Part shown: piece after piece, positions 24,192-31,857 of the stretch
Numbering within the stretch: position 1 is the stretch's first letter
Layout of the letters: the number at the start of each line of letters is the position of its first letter
DNA from: Nocardioides sp. cx-173
GTDB taxonomy: Bacteria; Actinomycetota; Actinomycetes; Propionibacteriales; Nocardioidaceae
Assembly (NCBI RefSeq): GCF_021117365.1
Contig: NZ_CP088262.1
Location: 1,364,001 to 1,428,000 of the forward strand
Direction: 5' to 3'
DNA length: 64,000 nt
Made by a program: the position numbers and the translations under genes
Notes under the pieces: model-generated
Databases searched by the model: none
The model's input: only the letters and a program-made list of their open reading frames with translations
Told to the model about the DNA's origin: nothing

Positions 24192-25252
24192 GCAGCCTCG
24201 CGGCACCCGAGGCGGTGGCACGCGAGGGCCTGCGCGCCTCCCGGCTGCGGCGCCGGGCCCGCACGACCGCCGTCACGCTGGCCCTGCTGCTCGTGGCCGC
24301 CACCCTCGCCGTGGTGGCGCTGATGCTAGGGGACTTCCGGCTCTCGGCCGCCCAGGTCGTGGGCGCGCTGGCCGGCAGCGACGAGGAGCCGGCCCGGTTC
24401 GTGGTCTTCGACCTGCGCCTGCCCCGGCTCACGCTCGGCATCCTCGTCGGCGTGGCGTTCGGCCTGGCCGGCGCGCTCTTCCAGTCCGTGCTGCGCAACC
24501 CGCTGGCCAGCCCCGACGTCATCGGCGTCTCCCAGGGGGCCAGCGCCGGGGCGGTCGCCGCGCTCCTGCTCGGCGGGGTCACCGGCCTGTGGGTCTCGGT
24601 CGCGGCCTTCGCCGGGGGCGCCGCCGTCGGCCTGCTCCTGTACGCCGTGGCGTGGCGCGGTGGGCTGACCGGCCACCGGTTCGTGCTGTCGGGGATCGGT
24701 GTGGCCTACGTGTGCACCAGCGTCGTCGGCTACCTGCTGACCCGCAGCGAGGTCCGCGAGGCGCAGGCGGCGCTGCTGTGGATGACCGGCAGCCTGGCGC
24801 AGGCCGACTGGGACCTGGTCGCGACGCTCGCCCTCGCCGTGGCGGTGCTGGCGCCGCTCGTGGCGCTGGCCGCGCGCGGCCTCGACCTGCTGCTCCTCGG
24901 CGACGAGCAGGCCGCCGCACTCGGGCTGCGGCCCGAGCTCGCCCGGGGCGCGGTCATCGCCCTCGGGGTCGCGCTGGCGTGCGCGGCGACGGCGGCCGCA
25001 GGCCCGGTCGCGTTCGTCGCGCTGGTCGCCGCCCCCGTGGCCCGGCGGCTGCTCGGCGACGGCTCGCTGGCCCTGGTGCAGTCGGCCCTGGTCGGGGTGG
25101 TGCTCGTGGTCGGCGCCGACGTCGCGGCCCAGCACCTGCTGCCCGCCGTCCTGCCCATCGACCTGTCCGTGCCCGTCGGCGTCGTCACCGGCGCCGTGGG
25201 CGGCCCCTACCTGATCTGGCTGATGGTGGCCGGACGCACCCGCAGCTCGTGA
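24188..25252 (+). CDS. Iron-siderophore ABC transporter permease, second subunit
   Basis: The 354-aa protein is a second FecCD-type permease, with LPRLTLGILVGVAFGLAGALFQSVLRNPLASPDVIGVSQGASAGA and GPVAFVALVAAPVARRLLGDGSL. The two different permeases are expected to form a heterodimer, as FepD and FepG do. The frame is open far upstream, but GTG 24188, overlapping the stop of the previous gene, gives the expected length. Confidence 0.93.
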   Translation: MSSLAAPEAVAREGLRASRLRRRARTTAVTLALLLVAATLAVVALMLGDFRLSAAQVVGALAGSDEEPARFVVFDLRLPRLTLGILVGVAFGLAGALFQSVLRNPLASPDVIGVSQGASAGAVAALLLGGVTGLWVSVAAFAGGAAVGLLLYAVAWRGGLTGHRFVLSGIGVAYVCTSVVGYLLTRSEVREAQAALLWMTGSLAQADWDLVATLALAVAVLAPLVALAARGLDLLLLGDEQAAALGLRPELARGAVIALGVALACAATAAAGPVAFVALVAAPVARRLLGDGSLALVQSALVGVVLVVGADVAAQHLLPAVLPIDLSVPVGVVTGAVGGPYLIWLMVAGRTRSS

Positions 25253-25263
25253 AGGAGCAGCCC

Positions 25264-26073
25264 ATGAGCCTGGTCGCCCACGACGTGCACCTCGCCTACG
25301 ACCGGCGCACCGTCGTGCACGGGGTGGACTTCACCGTCCCGGCGGGTGAGATCACGGCGATCGTCGGCGCCAACGGGTGCGGCAAGTCCACGCTGCTGCG
25401 CGGTCTGGGCCGGATCATGCGCCCCACCCGGGGTCGCGTCGAGCTGGACGGGACGGACCTGCGCCGGATCCGCCCGCGCGACGTCGCCACCCGTCTGGGC
25501 CTGCTGCCGCAGCAGCCCTCGGCGCCCGACGGCATCACCGTCGCCGACCTCGTGGGGCGCGGGCGCCACCCGCACCAAGGTGCCTTCCGTCGCTGGAGCG
25601 CCGACGACGCCGAGGCGGTCTCGCACGCGCTCGCGCTCACCGACACCCACGAGCTCGCCGAGCGGCGCGTCGACGAGCTCTCCGGCGGTCAGCGGCAGCG
25701 GGTCTGGATCGCGATGATGCTGGCCCAGGATCCCGGGATCATGCTGCTCGACGAGCCGACGACGTACCTGGACATCGCCCACCAGGTCGAGGTCCTCGAC
25801 CTGCTCGCCGAGCTCAACGCCGAGCGCGGCACGACGGTCGTCATGGTGCTGCACGACCTCAACCTCGCCGCCCGCTACGCCTCCCAGCTCGTGGTGATGA
25901 AGGAGGGCCGGATCCTGCGGTGCGGTGCGCCCGCGGAGGTGCTCGACGCCGAGTGCGTGCGCGAGGCGTTCGGGCTCGAGTCGCGGGTGCTGGCCGACCC
26001 CGTGACCGGCTCGCCGATGGTCGTCCCGATCGGACGCTGGGAAGGGTTCGGGAGACGGGCGAGCATCAAGTAA
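25264..26073 (+). CDS. Iron-siderophore ABC transporter ATPase (FepC type)
   Basis: A 269-aa ATP-binding subunit: Walker A GANGCGKST, Q-loop LLPQQPSAP, signature LSGGQRQRVWIAMMLAQD, Walker B GIMLLDEPTTYLD and the switch His in VLHDLNLAARYA. The YLDIAHQVEVLDLL wording is typical of FepC/FhuC proteins. AAGGAG lies just before ATG 25264; the much longer open frame upstream is in the permease coding region and is ignored. It is the last of three coupled genes; the binding-protein gene follows after an iron box. Confidence 0.95.
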   Translation: MSLVAHDVHLAYDRRTVVHGVDFTVPAGEITAIVGANGCGKSTLLRGLGRIMRPTRGRVELDGTDLRRIRPRDVATRLGLLPQQPSAPDGITVADLVGRGRHPHQGAFRRWSADDAEAVSHALALTDTHELAERRVDELSGGQRQRVWIAMMLAQDPGIMLLDEPTTYLDIAHQVEVLDLLAELNAERGTTVVMVLHDLNLAARYASQLVVMKEGRILRCGAPAEVLDAECVREAFGLESRVLADPVTGSPMVVPIGRWEGFGRRASIK

Positions 26074-26089
26074 GGTATGCCTGACCTAA
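26071..26089. promoter_or_regulatory. Iron box (DtxR/IdeR type) before the siderophore-binding lipoprotein
   Basis: TAAGGTATGCCTGACCTAA is a near-palindrome that fits the 19-bp iron-box pattern TWAGGTWAGSCTWACCTWA closely. It begins within the stop codon region of the ATPase gene and ends 24 nt before the lipoprotein start. It gives this gene its own iron-regulated promoter. Confidence 0.75.
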
Positions 26090-26113
26090 CCATGACTCTC
26101 ATCGAGGAGTGAC

Positions 26114-27160
26114 GTGAGCCGTCTCCCGCACCGCCCCCGCCGTACCGTCTCGCGCATCGTCGCACCGCTCGCCGCCGCGCTCCTCGCGCTGCCCCTGGCC
26201 GCCTGCGGCTCGGAGTCCGAGGACTCCCAGGACGACGGGACCTCCGAGAGCGGCGGCGCCTTCGAGCCGGTCACCATCGAGCACGCCTTCGGGGAGACCG
26301 AGATCGACGAGCGCCCCGAGCGCGTCGTGACCTGGGGCTGGGGCACCGCCGACGCCGCGCTCGCCCTCGGCGTGACGCCGGTGGCCATGGAGAAGCTGGC
26401 CTACGGCGCCAACGAGGAGGGCTTCATGCCCTGGCAGGAGGAGGCGTTCGCCGAGTCCGGCGACGACAAGCCCACGACCCTGACGCCGGGCGAGTCCCCG
26501 CCGTTCGAGGAGATCCTCGCCGCCAAGCCCGACCTGATCCTGGCCAACTACTCCGGCATCACCGAGGCCGACTACGAGAAGCTGTCCAAGATCGCCGACA
26601 CGGTGGCCTACCCCGACCAGCCCTGGGCGACCCCGTGGCGCGAGGTCATCACCACCGTCGGTGAGGCTCTGGGCGAGCCCGAGAAGGCCGAGGAGGTCCT
26701 CGCCGACATCGACGCCGAGGTGGCGGCCGCGGCCGAGGAGCACCCGGAGTTCGAGGGCAAGACCATCGCCGCCGTGGCCATCGACCCGAGCGCCTTCTAC
26801 GTCTACCGCGGCGCCGACCCGCGCGTGGAGTTCCTGGAGGACCTCGGCTTCGAGCTGGCGCCCAGCGTCGACGAGCTCGACACCGAGGAGTCCACGTTCT
26901 ACTACACGATCAGCACCGAGGTGGTCGACCGGCTGACCTCCGACGTGCTCCTGTCGTACGCCGCCAACGAGGACGTCGCGGCCACGATCGAGAAGGACCC
27001 GACGTACCAGGCGATGTCGCAGTTCCAGGAGGACCGCGTGGCCACCGTCGTCGGCGAGGACGTCGTCTCGTCGGTCTCGCCGCCGACCGCGCTCTCGCTC
27101 ACCTGGGGCCTCGACGCGTTCGTCGACGCGCTGGTGCCGGCCGTGCAGGCCGCCGACTAG
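26114..27160 (+). CDS. Iron-siderophore-binding lipoprotein
   Basis: The 348-aa protein has a lipoprotein signal peptide with lipobox LAAC (Cys31), an acidic Ser/Asp linker and a TroA/FepB-type binding domain: ERVVTWGWGTADAALALGVTPVAMEKL, FEEILAAKPDLILANYSGITEADYEKLSKIA and VVDRLTSDVLLSYA. It would bring the Fe(III)-siderophore to the permease pair encoded just upstream. GTG 26114 is preceded by GAGGAG. No siderophore biosynthesis genes are in the window, so it may use a siderophore made elsewhere on the genome or by other organisms. Confidence 0.93.
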   Translation: MSRLPHRPRRTVSRIVAPLAAALLALPLAACGSESEDSQDDGTSESGGAFEPVTIEHAFGETEIDERPERVVTWGWGTADAALALGVTPVAMEKLAYGANEEGFMPWQEEAFAESGDDKPTTLTPGESPPFEEILAAKPDLILANYSGITEADYEKLSKIADTVAYPDQPWATPWREVITTVGEALGEPEKAEEVLADIDAEVAAAAEEHPEFEGKTIAAVAIDPSAFYVYRGADPRVEFLEDLGFELAPSVDELDTEESTFYYTISTEVVDRLTSDVLLSYAANEDVAATIEKDPTYQAMSQFQEDRVATVVGEDVVSSVSPPTALSLTWGLDAFVDALVPAVQAAD

Positions 27161-27199
27161 CGCGGCCTGTCGCGGCGGCGGGGTTCCGGGGGACACGGG

Positions 27200-27205
27200 T
27201 AGATT
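27200..27205 (+). promoter_or_regulatory. -10 box TAGATT of a leaderless kinase gene
   Basis: TAGATT is followed by 7 nt and then the GTG start at 27213; no ribosome binding site is present. Confidence 0.55.
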
Positions 27206-27212
27206 CGTCCCT

Positions 27213-28835
27213 GTGTCCGAGCTTCCGGTGACCCCGCTGCCGCGCGCCGGCGCGCCCAGCCGCGACCGGGTCGGGCCCTACACGCTGCTCTCCAAGATCG
27301 GCGAGGGCGGCATGGGAGTCGTCCACCTGGCCCGCCAGGACGGCGGCCCCCGGGTCGCGCTCAAGATGCTGCGCCCCCACATCGTCGGCGACGACGAGGC
27401 GCGGGCCCGCTTCGCCCGCGAGGTCAACTCGCTGCAGCGCATCCGCAGCCGCTGGGTGGCCGAGATCGTCGACGCCGACCCGTGGGCGCCGGTGCCGTAC
27501 GTCGCCACCCGCTACGTGCCGGGCCTCTCGCTGCACGACCACGTCGTGGAGGAGGGCCCGATCGAGGGGCCCAACCTGATCTGGTTCGCCGGCTGCCTGG
27601 CCGAGGGCCTGGCCTCCGTGCACGCGGTCGGCGTCCTGCACCGTGACATCAAGCCCTCCAACGTGCTGATGGAGGGGCGCACGCCGATCCTGATCGACTT
27701 CGGGCTGGCCCGTGTCGCCGACGACCCGAAGCTCACCCACACCGGCTGGCTCCTGGGCACCCCGGGCTACCTCGCCCCCGAGATCCTGTACGGCGACGAC
27801 GCCACCGCCGCCTCGGACATCCACTCCTGGGCGGCGACCGTCGCCTACGCCGGCACCGGCAACCCGCCGTTCGGGCGCGGGCCGAGCATGGCGATCATGG
27901 ACCGGGTCCGCCGCGGCCAGCACGACCTGACCGGCCTGCCCTACGCGCTGCGCCAGCTGGTCGAGGCCGCCCTGGACCCCGAGCCCGAGCGGCGCCCGGA
28001 CCTGGACGCGATCCTGGGATGGCTGCGCCCCCAGACGACCGGGCCACGGACCGCCGTACCGCCGGTGCCGACCGGTCCCGAGGACATCTTCACGATCCCG
28101 CTGGCGCTCGCCGGGGCGCAGGCCGCCGAGGCGCCGACCGCGGTCGAGCGGGAGGAGCCGCGACCGACCCGGGTGCTGCCGCAGGAGCCCCGGGTCGACC
28201 CGCAGCCCTGGGCCCAGGAGTGGGCCCAGGAGTGGCAGGAGCCCGCGCCGCCCCCGCAGGTGGGGTTCGGCGAGCGCGTGCGGCGCGCGACGCTGCTGGG
28301 TGGGGCCGCGGTGGCCCTGGGCGCCGGGCTGAGCCTGGCCCCGTGGGTCGTGGCCGCGCTGGTCTGCCTGGTCGTCTGGCTGCTGCGCAGTGGCTCGCTC
28401 GCGGCGAGCGCGGCGGGCGACCGACGGCTGCGCCGCGGCCGGAGGTGGTACGACGGACCGCAGGTGCTGCTCGGTGCACCGTGGCACCTCGTGCAGTCGG
28501 TCGGCGGCACCTTGATGTTGCTGACGTGGAGCGCCGGCCTCGCCGTCTCGGCGGCGCTGGTCGGCTACGCGCTGGCGGCGAGCGTACAGCCGATGCTGTT
28601 CGTGATGGGGCTGGTGCTCGCGGTCTCGCTGTGGTGGGGTCCGGGCGGGAGTCGGGTGCGCCGGCCGGTCTCGCGGGTGGTCCACCCGCTCGCCCGCACC
28701 CAGGGCGCCTGGTCGGTCGCGATGGTCGCGCTCCTGGTCCTGGCGGCCGGGCTCGGCCTGCGCGCGGCCGGTGCGGGGACCACCTGGTCGCCGGCGCAGG
28801 ACCAGCCGTTCGCGTCGTACACGTCGTCTCGCTGA
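27213..28835 (+). CDS. Membrane serine/threonine protein kinase
   Basis: The 540-aa protein has a full eukaryotic-type kinase domain in residues 20-275: glycine loop IGEGGMGVVHLA, VALKML, catalytic HRDIKPSN, DFGLAR and the activation-segment end GTPGYLAPE. A Pro/Glu linker with a WAQEWAQEW repeat follows. The C-terminal part has about four to five hydrophobic helices and no PASTA or other extracellular sensor domain, unlike PknB. It is unusual in having a multi-spanning tail. Monocistronic, with its own leaderless promoter; the signal and targets are unknown. Confidence 0.93.
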   Translation: MSELPVTPLPRAGAPSRDRVGPYTLLSKIGEGGMGVVHLARQDGGPRVALKMLRPHIVGDDEARARFAREVNSLQRIRSRWVAEIVDADPWAPVPYVATRYVPGLSLHDHVVEEGPIEGPNLIWFAGCLAEGLASVHAVGVLHRDIKPSNVLMEGRTPILIDFGLARVADDPKLTHTGWLLGTPGYLAPEILYGDDATAASDIHSWAATVAYAGTGNPPFGRGPSMAIMDRVRRGQHDLTGLPYALRQLVEAALDPEPERRPDLDAILGWLRPQTTGPRTAVPPVPTGPEDIFTIPLALAGAQAAEAPTAVEREEPRPTRVLPQEPRVDPQPWAQEWAQEWQEPAPPPQVGFGERVRRATLLGGAAVALGAGLSLAPWVVAALVCLVVWLLRSGSLAASAAGDRRLRRGRRWYDGPQVLLGAPWHLVQSVGGTLMLLTWSAGLAVSAALVGYALAASVQPMLFVMGLVLAVSLWWGPGGSRVRRPVSRVVHPLARTQGAWSVAMVALLVLAAGLGLRAAGAGTTWSPAQDQPFASYTSSR

Positions 28836-28878
28836 GGCCCGGATCGCGAGACCGCTGTCCCCGGTGCGGCCGGCATGG

Positions 28879-28975
28879 CACGATGGGCTCCATGCAGCAG
28901 CACCGCATCATCATTTCCTAGCGCATCGAGCCCCTCGCCCGATGCGCCGCCTCTCGTACTCCGAGAGGTTTTTTT
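28879..28975 (+). promoter_or_regulatory. Translated isoleucine attenuator before cimA
   Basis: A -10-like CACGAT (28879-28884) is followed after 7 nt by a 9-codon peptide containing three consecutive Ile codons. The stem GCGCATCG (28921-28928)/CGATGCGC (28940-28947) starts exactly at the peptide stop. An intrinsic terminator follows: CCTCTCG (28950-28956), loop TACTC, CGAGAGG (28962-28968) and seven T (28969-28975). GCATC inside the Ile codons can pair with GATGC of the first stem, giving a possible competing structure. This is the classic attenuator layout, and the downstream gene makes an isoleucine precursor. Confidence 0.8.
28892..28921 (+). CDS. cimA leader peptide (three Ile codons)
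   Basis: ATG 28892 encodes MQQHRIIIS and stops at TAG 28919-28921. The Ile codons are ATC ATC ATT. An in-frame ATG at 28883 would add three residues, but it lies in the -10 region. Ribosome stalling at the Ile codons when charged tRNA-Ile is scarce would favour read-through into cimA (inference from the attenuation principle). Confidence 0.65.
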   Translation: MQQHRIIIS

Positions 28976-29017
28976 GTGCCCAAATCGTCTCCCCGTACCC
29001 GACCCGAGAGTGATCCG

Positions 29018-30613
29018 ATGGACCTGCACGGCGCCTTCCACGTCTACGACACCACCCTGCGCGACGGCGCACAGCAGGAGGGCCTCAACCTCTCCGTCGC
29101 CGACAAGCTCACCATCGCGCGGCAGCTGGACGGCCTGGGCGTCGGCTACATCGAGGGCGGCTGGCCGGGGGCGAACCCCAAGGACACCGAGTTCTTCCGC
29201 CGCGCGAGCCAGGAGCTGGACCTGCGGCACGCGAAGCTGGCGGCGTTCGGGGCCACGCGCAAGGCCGGGGTGCGCGCCGCCGACGACCCCCAGGTCGCCG
29301 CCCTGCGCGACAGCGGCGCCGGGGTCGTCACGCTCGTCGCGAAGTCGCACGACCGCCACGTCGAGCTGGCGCTGCGCACCACCCTCGAGGAGAACCTCGA
29401 GATGATCCGCGACACCGTGAGCCACCTCAGGGCCGAGGGGCAGCAGGTGTTCCTGGACGCCGAGCACTTCTTCGACGGCTACCGCGCCAACCGCGACTAC
29501 GCGCTCGAGGTGCTGCGCACGGCCTACGGCGCCGGCGCCGAGGTGATCGCGCTGTGCGACACCAACGGCGGGATGCTGCCGCCGTGGGTCTCCGACGTCG
29601 TGCACGACGTCATCGAGTCGACCGGCGTGCGGGTCGGCATCCACTGCCACAACGACACCGGCTGCGCGGTCGCCAACACCCTGGCCGCGGTCGACGCCGG
29701 CGCCAGCCACGTGCAGGGCTGCATCAACGGCTACGGCGAGCGCACCGGCAACGCCGACCTGGTCACGGTCGTGGCCAACCTCGAGCTCAAGCTGGAGCGC
29801 GAGGTCCTTCCGCAGGGGCTGCTGCGCGAGTCCACCCGGATCGCCCACGCGGTCGCCGAGGTGACCAACTTCCCGCCCGCCTCCCGGCAGCCTTACGTCG
29901 GGACGTCGGCGTTCGCGCACAAGGCCGGCCTGCACGCGAGCGCGATCAAGGTCGACCCGAACCTCTACCAGCACATGGACCCGGTCGGCGTCGGCAACGA
30001 CATGCGGCTGCTGATCTCCGACATGGCCGGTCGGGCCTCGATCGAGCTCAAGGGCAAGGAGCTCGGCTTCGACCTGTCCGGGGACCGCGAGCTCGTGGGC
30101 CGCGTGACCGCGCGGGTCAAGGAGCTCGAGCAGCGGGGCTACACCTTCGAGGCGGCCGACGCGTCGTTCGAGCTGCTGCTGGTCGAGGAGGTCGAGGGCG
30201 CGCGCCCGTCGTACTTCGAGGTCGAGTCGTGGCGGGTGATCACCGAGACGCTCACCCACGCGCAGGTGGGGGAGGAAGCGGTCTCGGAGGCCACCGTGAA
30301 GCTCCAGGCCGCGGGCGTGCGCTACGTCGTCACCGGCGAGGGCAACGGGCCGGTCAACGCCCTCGACTCGGCGCTGCGCTCGGCGATCGTGCAGGCGTTC
30401 CCCGAGGTCGCGAAGTTCGAGCTGATCGACTACAAGGTGCGGATCCTCGACCAGGGCCACGGCACCGACGCGATCACCCGGGTGCTCATCGAGACCACCG
30501 ACGGCGCGTCGTCATGGGTGACCGTCGGGGTCGGTCACAACGTGATCGAGGCCTCCTGGGGTGCGCTTGTCGACGGGCTCACCTACGGGCTGCGGCGCCT
30601 CCACACCGCCTGA
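29018..30613 (+). CDS. cimA: Citramalate synthase
   Basis: CimA condenses pyruvate and acetyl-CoA to (R)-citramalate, opening the threonine-independent route to isoleucine. The 531-aa protein has the DRE-TIM motif VYDTTLRDGAQQEGLNLSVADKL, the metal-binding HCHNDTGCAVAN, GYGERTGNADL, FAHKAGLHASAI and a C-terminal allosteric LeuA dimer domain (VNALDSALRSAI, GTDAITRVLIET). The GGWPGANPKD block is typical of CimA rather than leucine-specific LeuA. ATG 29018 follows GAGAG; a GTG at 28976 abuts the terminator T-run and is less likely. The isoleucine leader supports the assignment. The last 102 bp overlap the TetR gene on the other strand. Confidence 0.92.
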   Translation: MDLHGAFHVYDTTLRDGAQQEGLNLSVADKLTIARQLDGLGVGYIEGGWPGANPKDTEFFRRASQELDLRHAKLAAFGATRKAGVRAADDPQVAALRDSGAGVVTLVAKSHDRHVELALRTTLEENLEMIRDTVSHLRAEGQQVFLDAEHFFDGYRANRDYALEVLRTAYGAGAEVIALCDTNGGMLPPWVSDVVHDVIESTGVRVGIHCHNDTGCAVANTLAAVDAGASHVQGCINGYGERTGNADLVTVVANLELKLEREVLPQGLLRESTRIAHAVAEVTNFPPASRQPYVGTSAFAHKAGLHASAIKVDPNLYQHMDPVGVGNDMRLLISDMAGRASIELKGKELGFDLSGDRELVGRVTARVKELEQRGYTFEAADASFELLLVEEVEGARPSYFEVESWRVITETLTHAQVGEEAVSEATVKLQAAGVRYVVTGEGNGPVNALDSALRSAIVQAFPEVAKFELIDYKVRILDQGHGTDAITRVLIETTDGASSWVTVGVGHNVIEASWGALVDGLTYGLRRLHTA

Positions 30614-31204
30614 GACCACGCGCCGTACGAGGTCGTCCCAGCCGTGCTGGATCCGCTCGAGCGGGATCTGCTCGAGGTGGAGCTGCTGCTCCAGGATCAC
30701 GATCTCGAGCGGCGCGAGGAGCGCGGTGGCCAGCATCGGCACGTCTCCGCCGACCCCGATCTCGGTGAGCAGGTACCGCACGTGCATGGCGGTGAACGAC
30801 ACGGCGGCGTAGGCGCGGGAGCCGGCCTGACCGGCGGCCTGGATCAGCTCGCCGTGCAGCAGGTTGGTCTCCATGCGCGAGTGCCCGAAGGCGAGCAGCC
30901 GCTCCAACGGCGGTGCGCCGGGACCGAGCGGTGGGGGGCCGGACAGCACCGAGGCCTGCCAGGCCGTCTCGGAGCGGTTGAGCAGGGCCGCCATCAGCCC
31001 CTCGCGGCTCTCGAAGCGCCGGTAGACGGTGCCCTTGCCGACCCCGGCGCGGGCGGCGACGGCGTCCATGGTCACCGCCTGCACGCCGGCGGACTCGTGG
31101 ACGAGCTCGCTCGCGGCGGCGAGCAGCGCCTCGCGGTTGCGGGCCGCGTCGCTGCGCTCGACGGGACCGTCGTCGAGGAGCGGCAGCGATCGGAGCCCGT
31201 CCAT
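30512..31204 (-). CDS. TetR-family transcriptional regulator
   Basis: The 230-aa protein has an N-terminal TetR helix-turn-helix, NREALLAAASELVHESAGVQAVTMDAVAARAGVGKGTVYRRFESREGLMAALL, and a helical ligand domain. ATG 31204 is preferred to GTG 31213 because a TACAGT -10 box lies 7 nt before it. The C-terminal tail of about 34 residues is encoded antisense to the end of cimA. It diverges from an NADPH:FMN reductase gene, and a palindrome in the gap is its likely operator, so it probably represses that gene in response to a small molecule. Confidence 0.88.
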   Translation of the reverse strand: MDGLRSLPLLDDGPVERSDAARNREALLAAASELVHESAGVQAVTMDAVAARAGVGKGTVYRRFESREGLMAALLNRSETAWQASVLSGPPPLGPGAPPLERLLAFGHSRMETNLLHGELIQAAGQAGSRAYAAVSFTAMHVRYLLTEIGVGGDVPMLATALLAPLEIVILEQQLHLEQIPLERIQHGWDDLVRRVVSGGVEAPQPVGEPVDKRTPGGLDHVVTDPDGHP

Positions 31205-31211
31205 GACTCGC

Positions 31212-31217
31212 ACTGTA
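31212..31217 (-). promoter_or_regulatory. -10 box TACAGT of a leaderless TetR gene
   Basis: On the minus strand TACAGT is followed by GCGAGTC (7 nt) and ATG 31204, with no ribosome binding site. Confidence 0.5.
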
Positions 31218-31252
31218 GGGCGCGAGGGAAGGGGAGGCCCCGGGAATAGAAC

Positions 31253-31266
31253 CGGACCGTAGTCCG
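31253..31266. promoter_or_regulatory. Palindromic operator CGGAC-CGTA-GTCCG
   Basis: A perfect 5-bp inverted repeat with a 4-nt centre lies 11 nt before the reductase start, in the promoter region of the TetR/reductase divergon. A TetR dimer bound here would block reductase transcription. The palindrome is seen; the regulator is inferred. Confidence 0.6.
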
Positions 31267-31277
31267 TTTAGCGTGGC

Positions 31278-31826
31278 ATGACTCAGACCCCCACCCGCAT
31301 CGTTGCCCTCGTCGGCAGCCTCCGCGCCGACTCCCTCAACCGCCGCATCGCCGAGGCGCTGCGCGACCAGGCGCCCGAGGGCGTCACCGTGGACATCGCC
31401 GAGGGCCTGGCCGACCTGCCGTTCTACAACGAGGACCTGGACGCCAGCGAGACGCCGGCTACCGCGGTCGCGCTGCGCGAGCTCGTCGCGGGCGCCGACG
31501 CGGTCCTGGCCGTCACCCCCGAGTACAACGGCACCATGCCGGCCGTGCTCAACAACGCCATCGACTGGCTCTCGCGCCCTTACGGTGCCGCCGCGCTGAG
31601 CGGCAAGCCGTTCGGCGTCGTCGGCGCCACCCCCACGCCGTACGGCGGCAAGTGGGCGCACGAGGACGCCGTCCGGTCCTTCGGCGTCGCCGGAGCGGTC
31701 GTCGTCGACGGTGCCGTCCACTCGCAGTCCGCGATCGACGTCGACGTCCTCGAGGACGCCGACATCCTGGCCCGCCTGAAGGCCGTCGTCGACTCGCTCG
31801 CCGCGTTCCGCACCGCCGCTGCCTGA
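31278..31826 (+). CDS. NADPH-dependent FMN reductase-family protein
   Basis: A 182-aa flavodoxin-fold protein with VALVGSLRADSLNRRIAEAL (phosphate-binding loop for FMN), VLAVTPEYNGTMPAVLNNAIDWLSRP and GKPFGVVGATPTPYGG. These blocks are diagnostic of the NADPH:FMN/quinone reductase group that includes ChrR- and azoreductase-like enzymes. Such enzymes reduce quinones, chromate or azo compounds; the physiological substrate here is unknown. It diverges from a TetR gene with an operator in between, pointing to induction by a substrate-like compound. Confidence 0.92.
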   Translation: MTQTPTRIVALVGSLRADSLNRRIAEALRDQAPEGVTVDIAEGLADLPFYNEDLDASETPATAVALRELVAGADAVLAVTPEYNGTMPAVLNNAIDWLSRPYGAAALSGKPFGVVGATPTPYGGKWAHEDAVRSFGVAGAVVVDGAVHSQSAIDVDVLEDADILARLKAVVDSLAAFRTAAA

Positions 31827-31845
31827 CGCCGAGCCCCCGGGTCGC

Positions 31846-31851
31846 TAGGTT
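31846..31851 (+). promoter_or_regulatory. -10 box TAGGTT of a leaderless amidase gene
   Basis: TAGGTT is followed by CGACCC (6 nt) and the GTG start at 31858, with no ribosome binding site. Confidence 0.55.
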
Positions 31852-31857
31852 CGACCC

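Noticed and set aside
28976-29017. GTG start of cimA directly after the terminator T-run
   Set aside because: GAGAGG of the terminator arm could act as a binding site, but ATG 29018 has its own site and fits homologues that begin near FHVYDTTLRDG. Not fully excluded.
31269-31274. TAGCGT before the FMN reductase gene as a leaderless -10 box
   Set aside because: Only 3 nt separate it from the ATG, which is too close for the start site.
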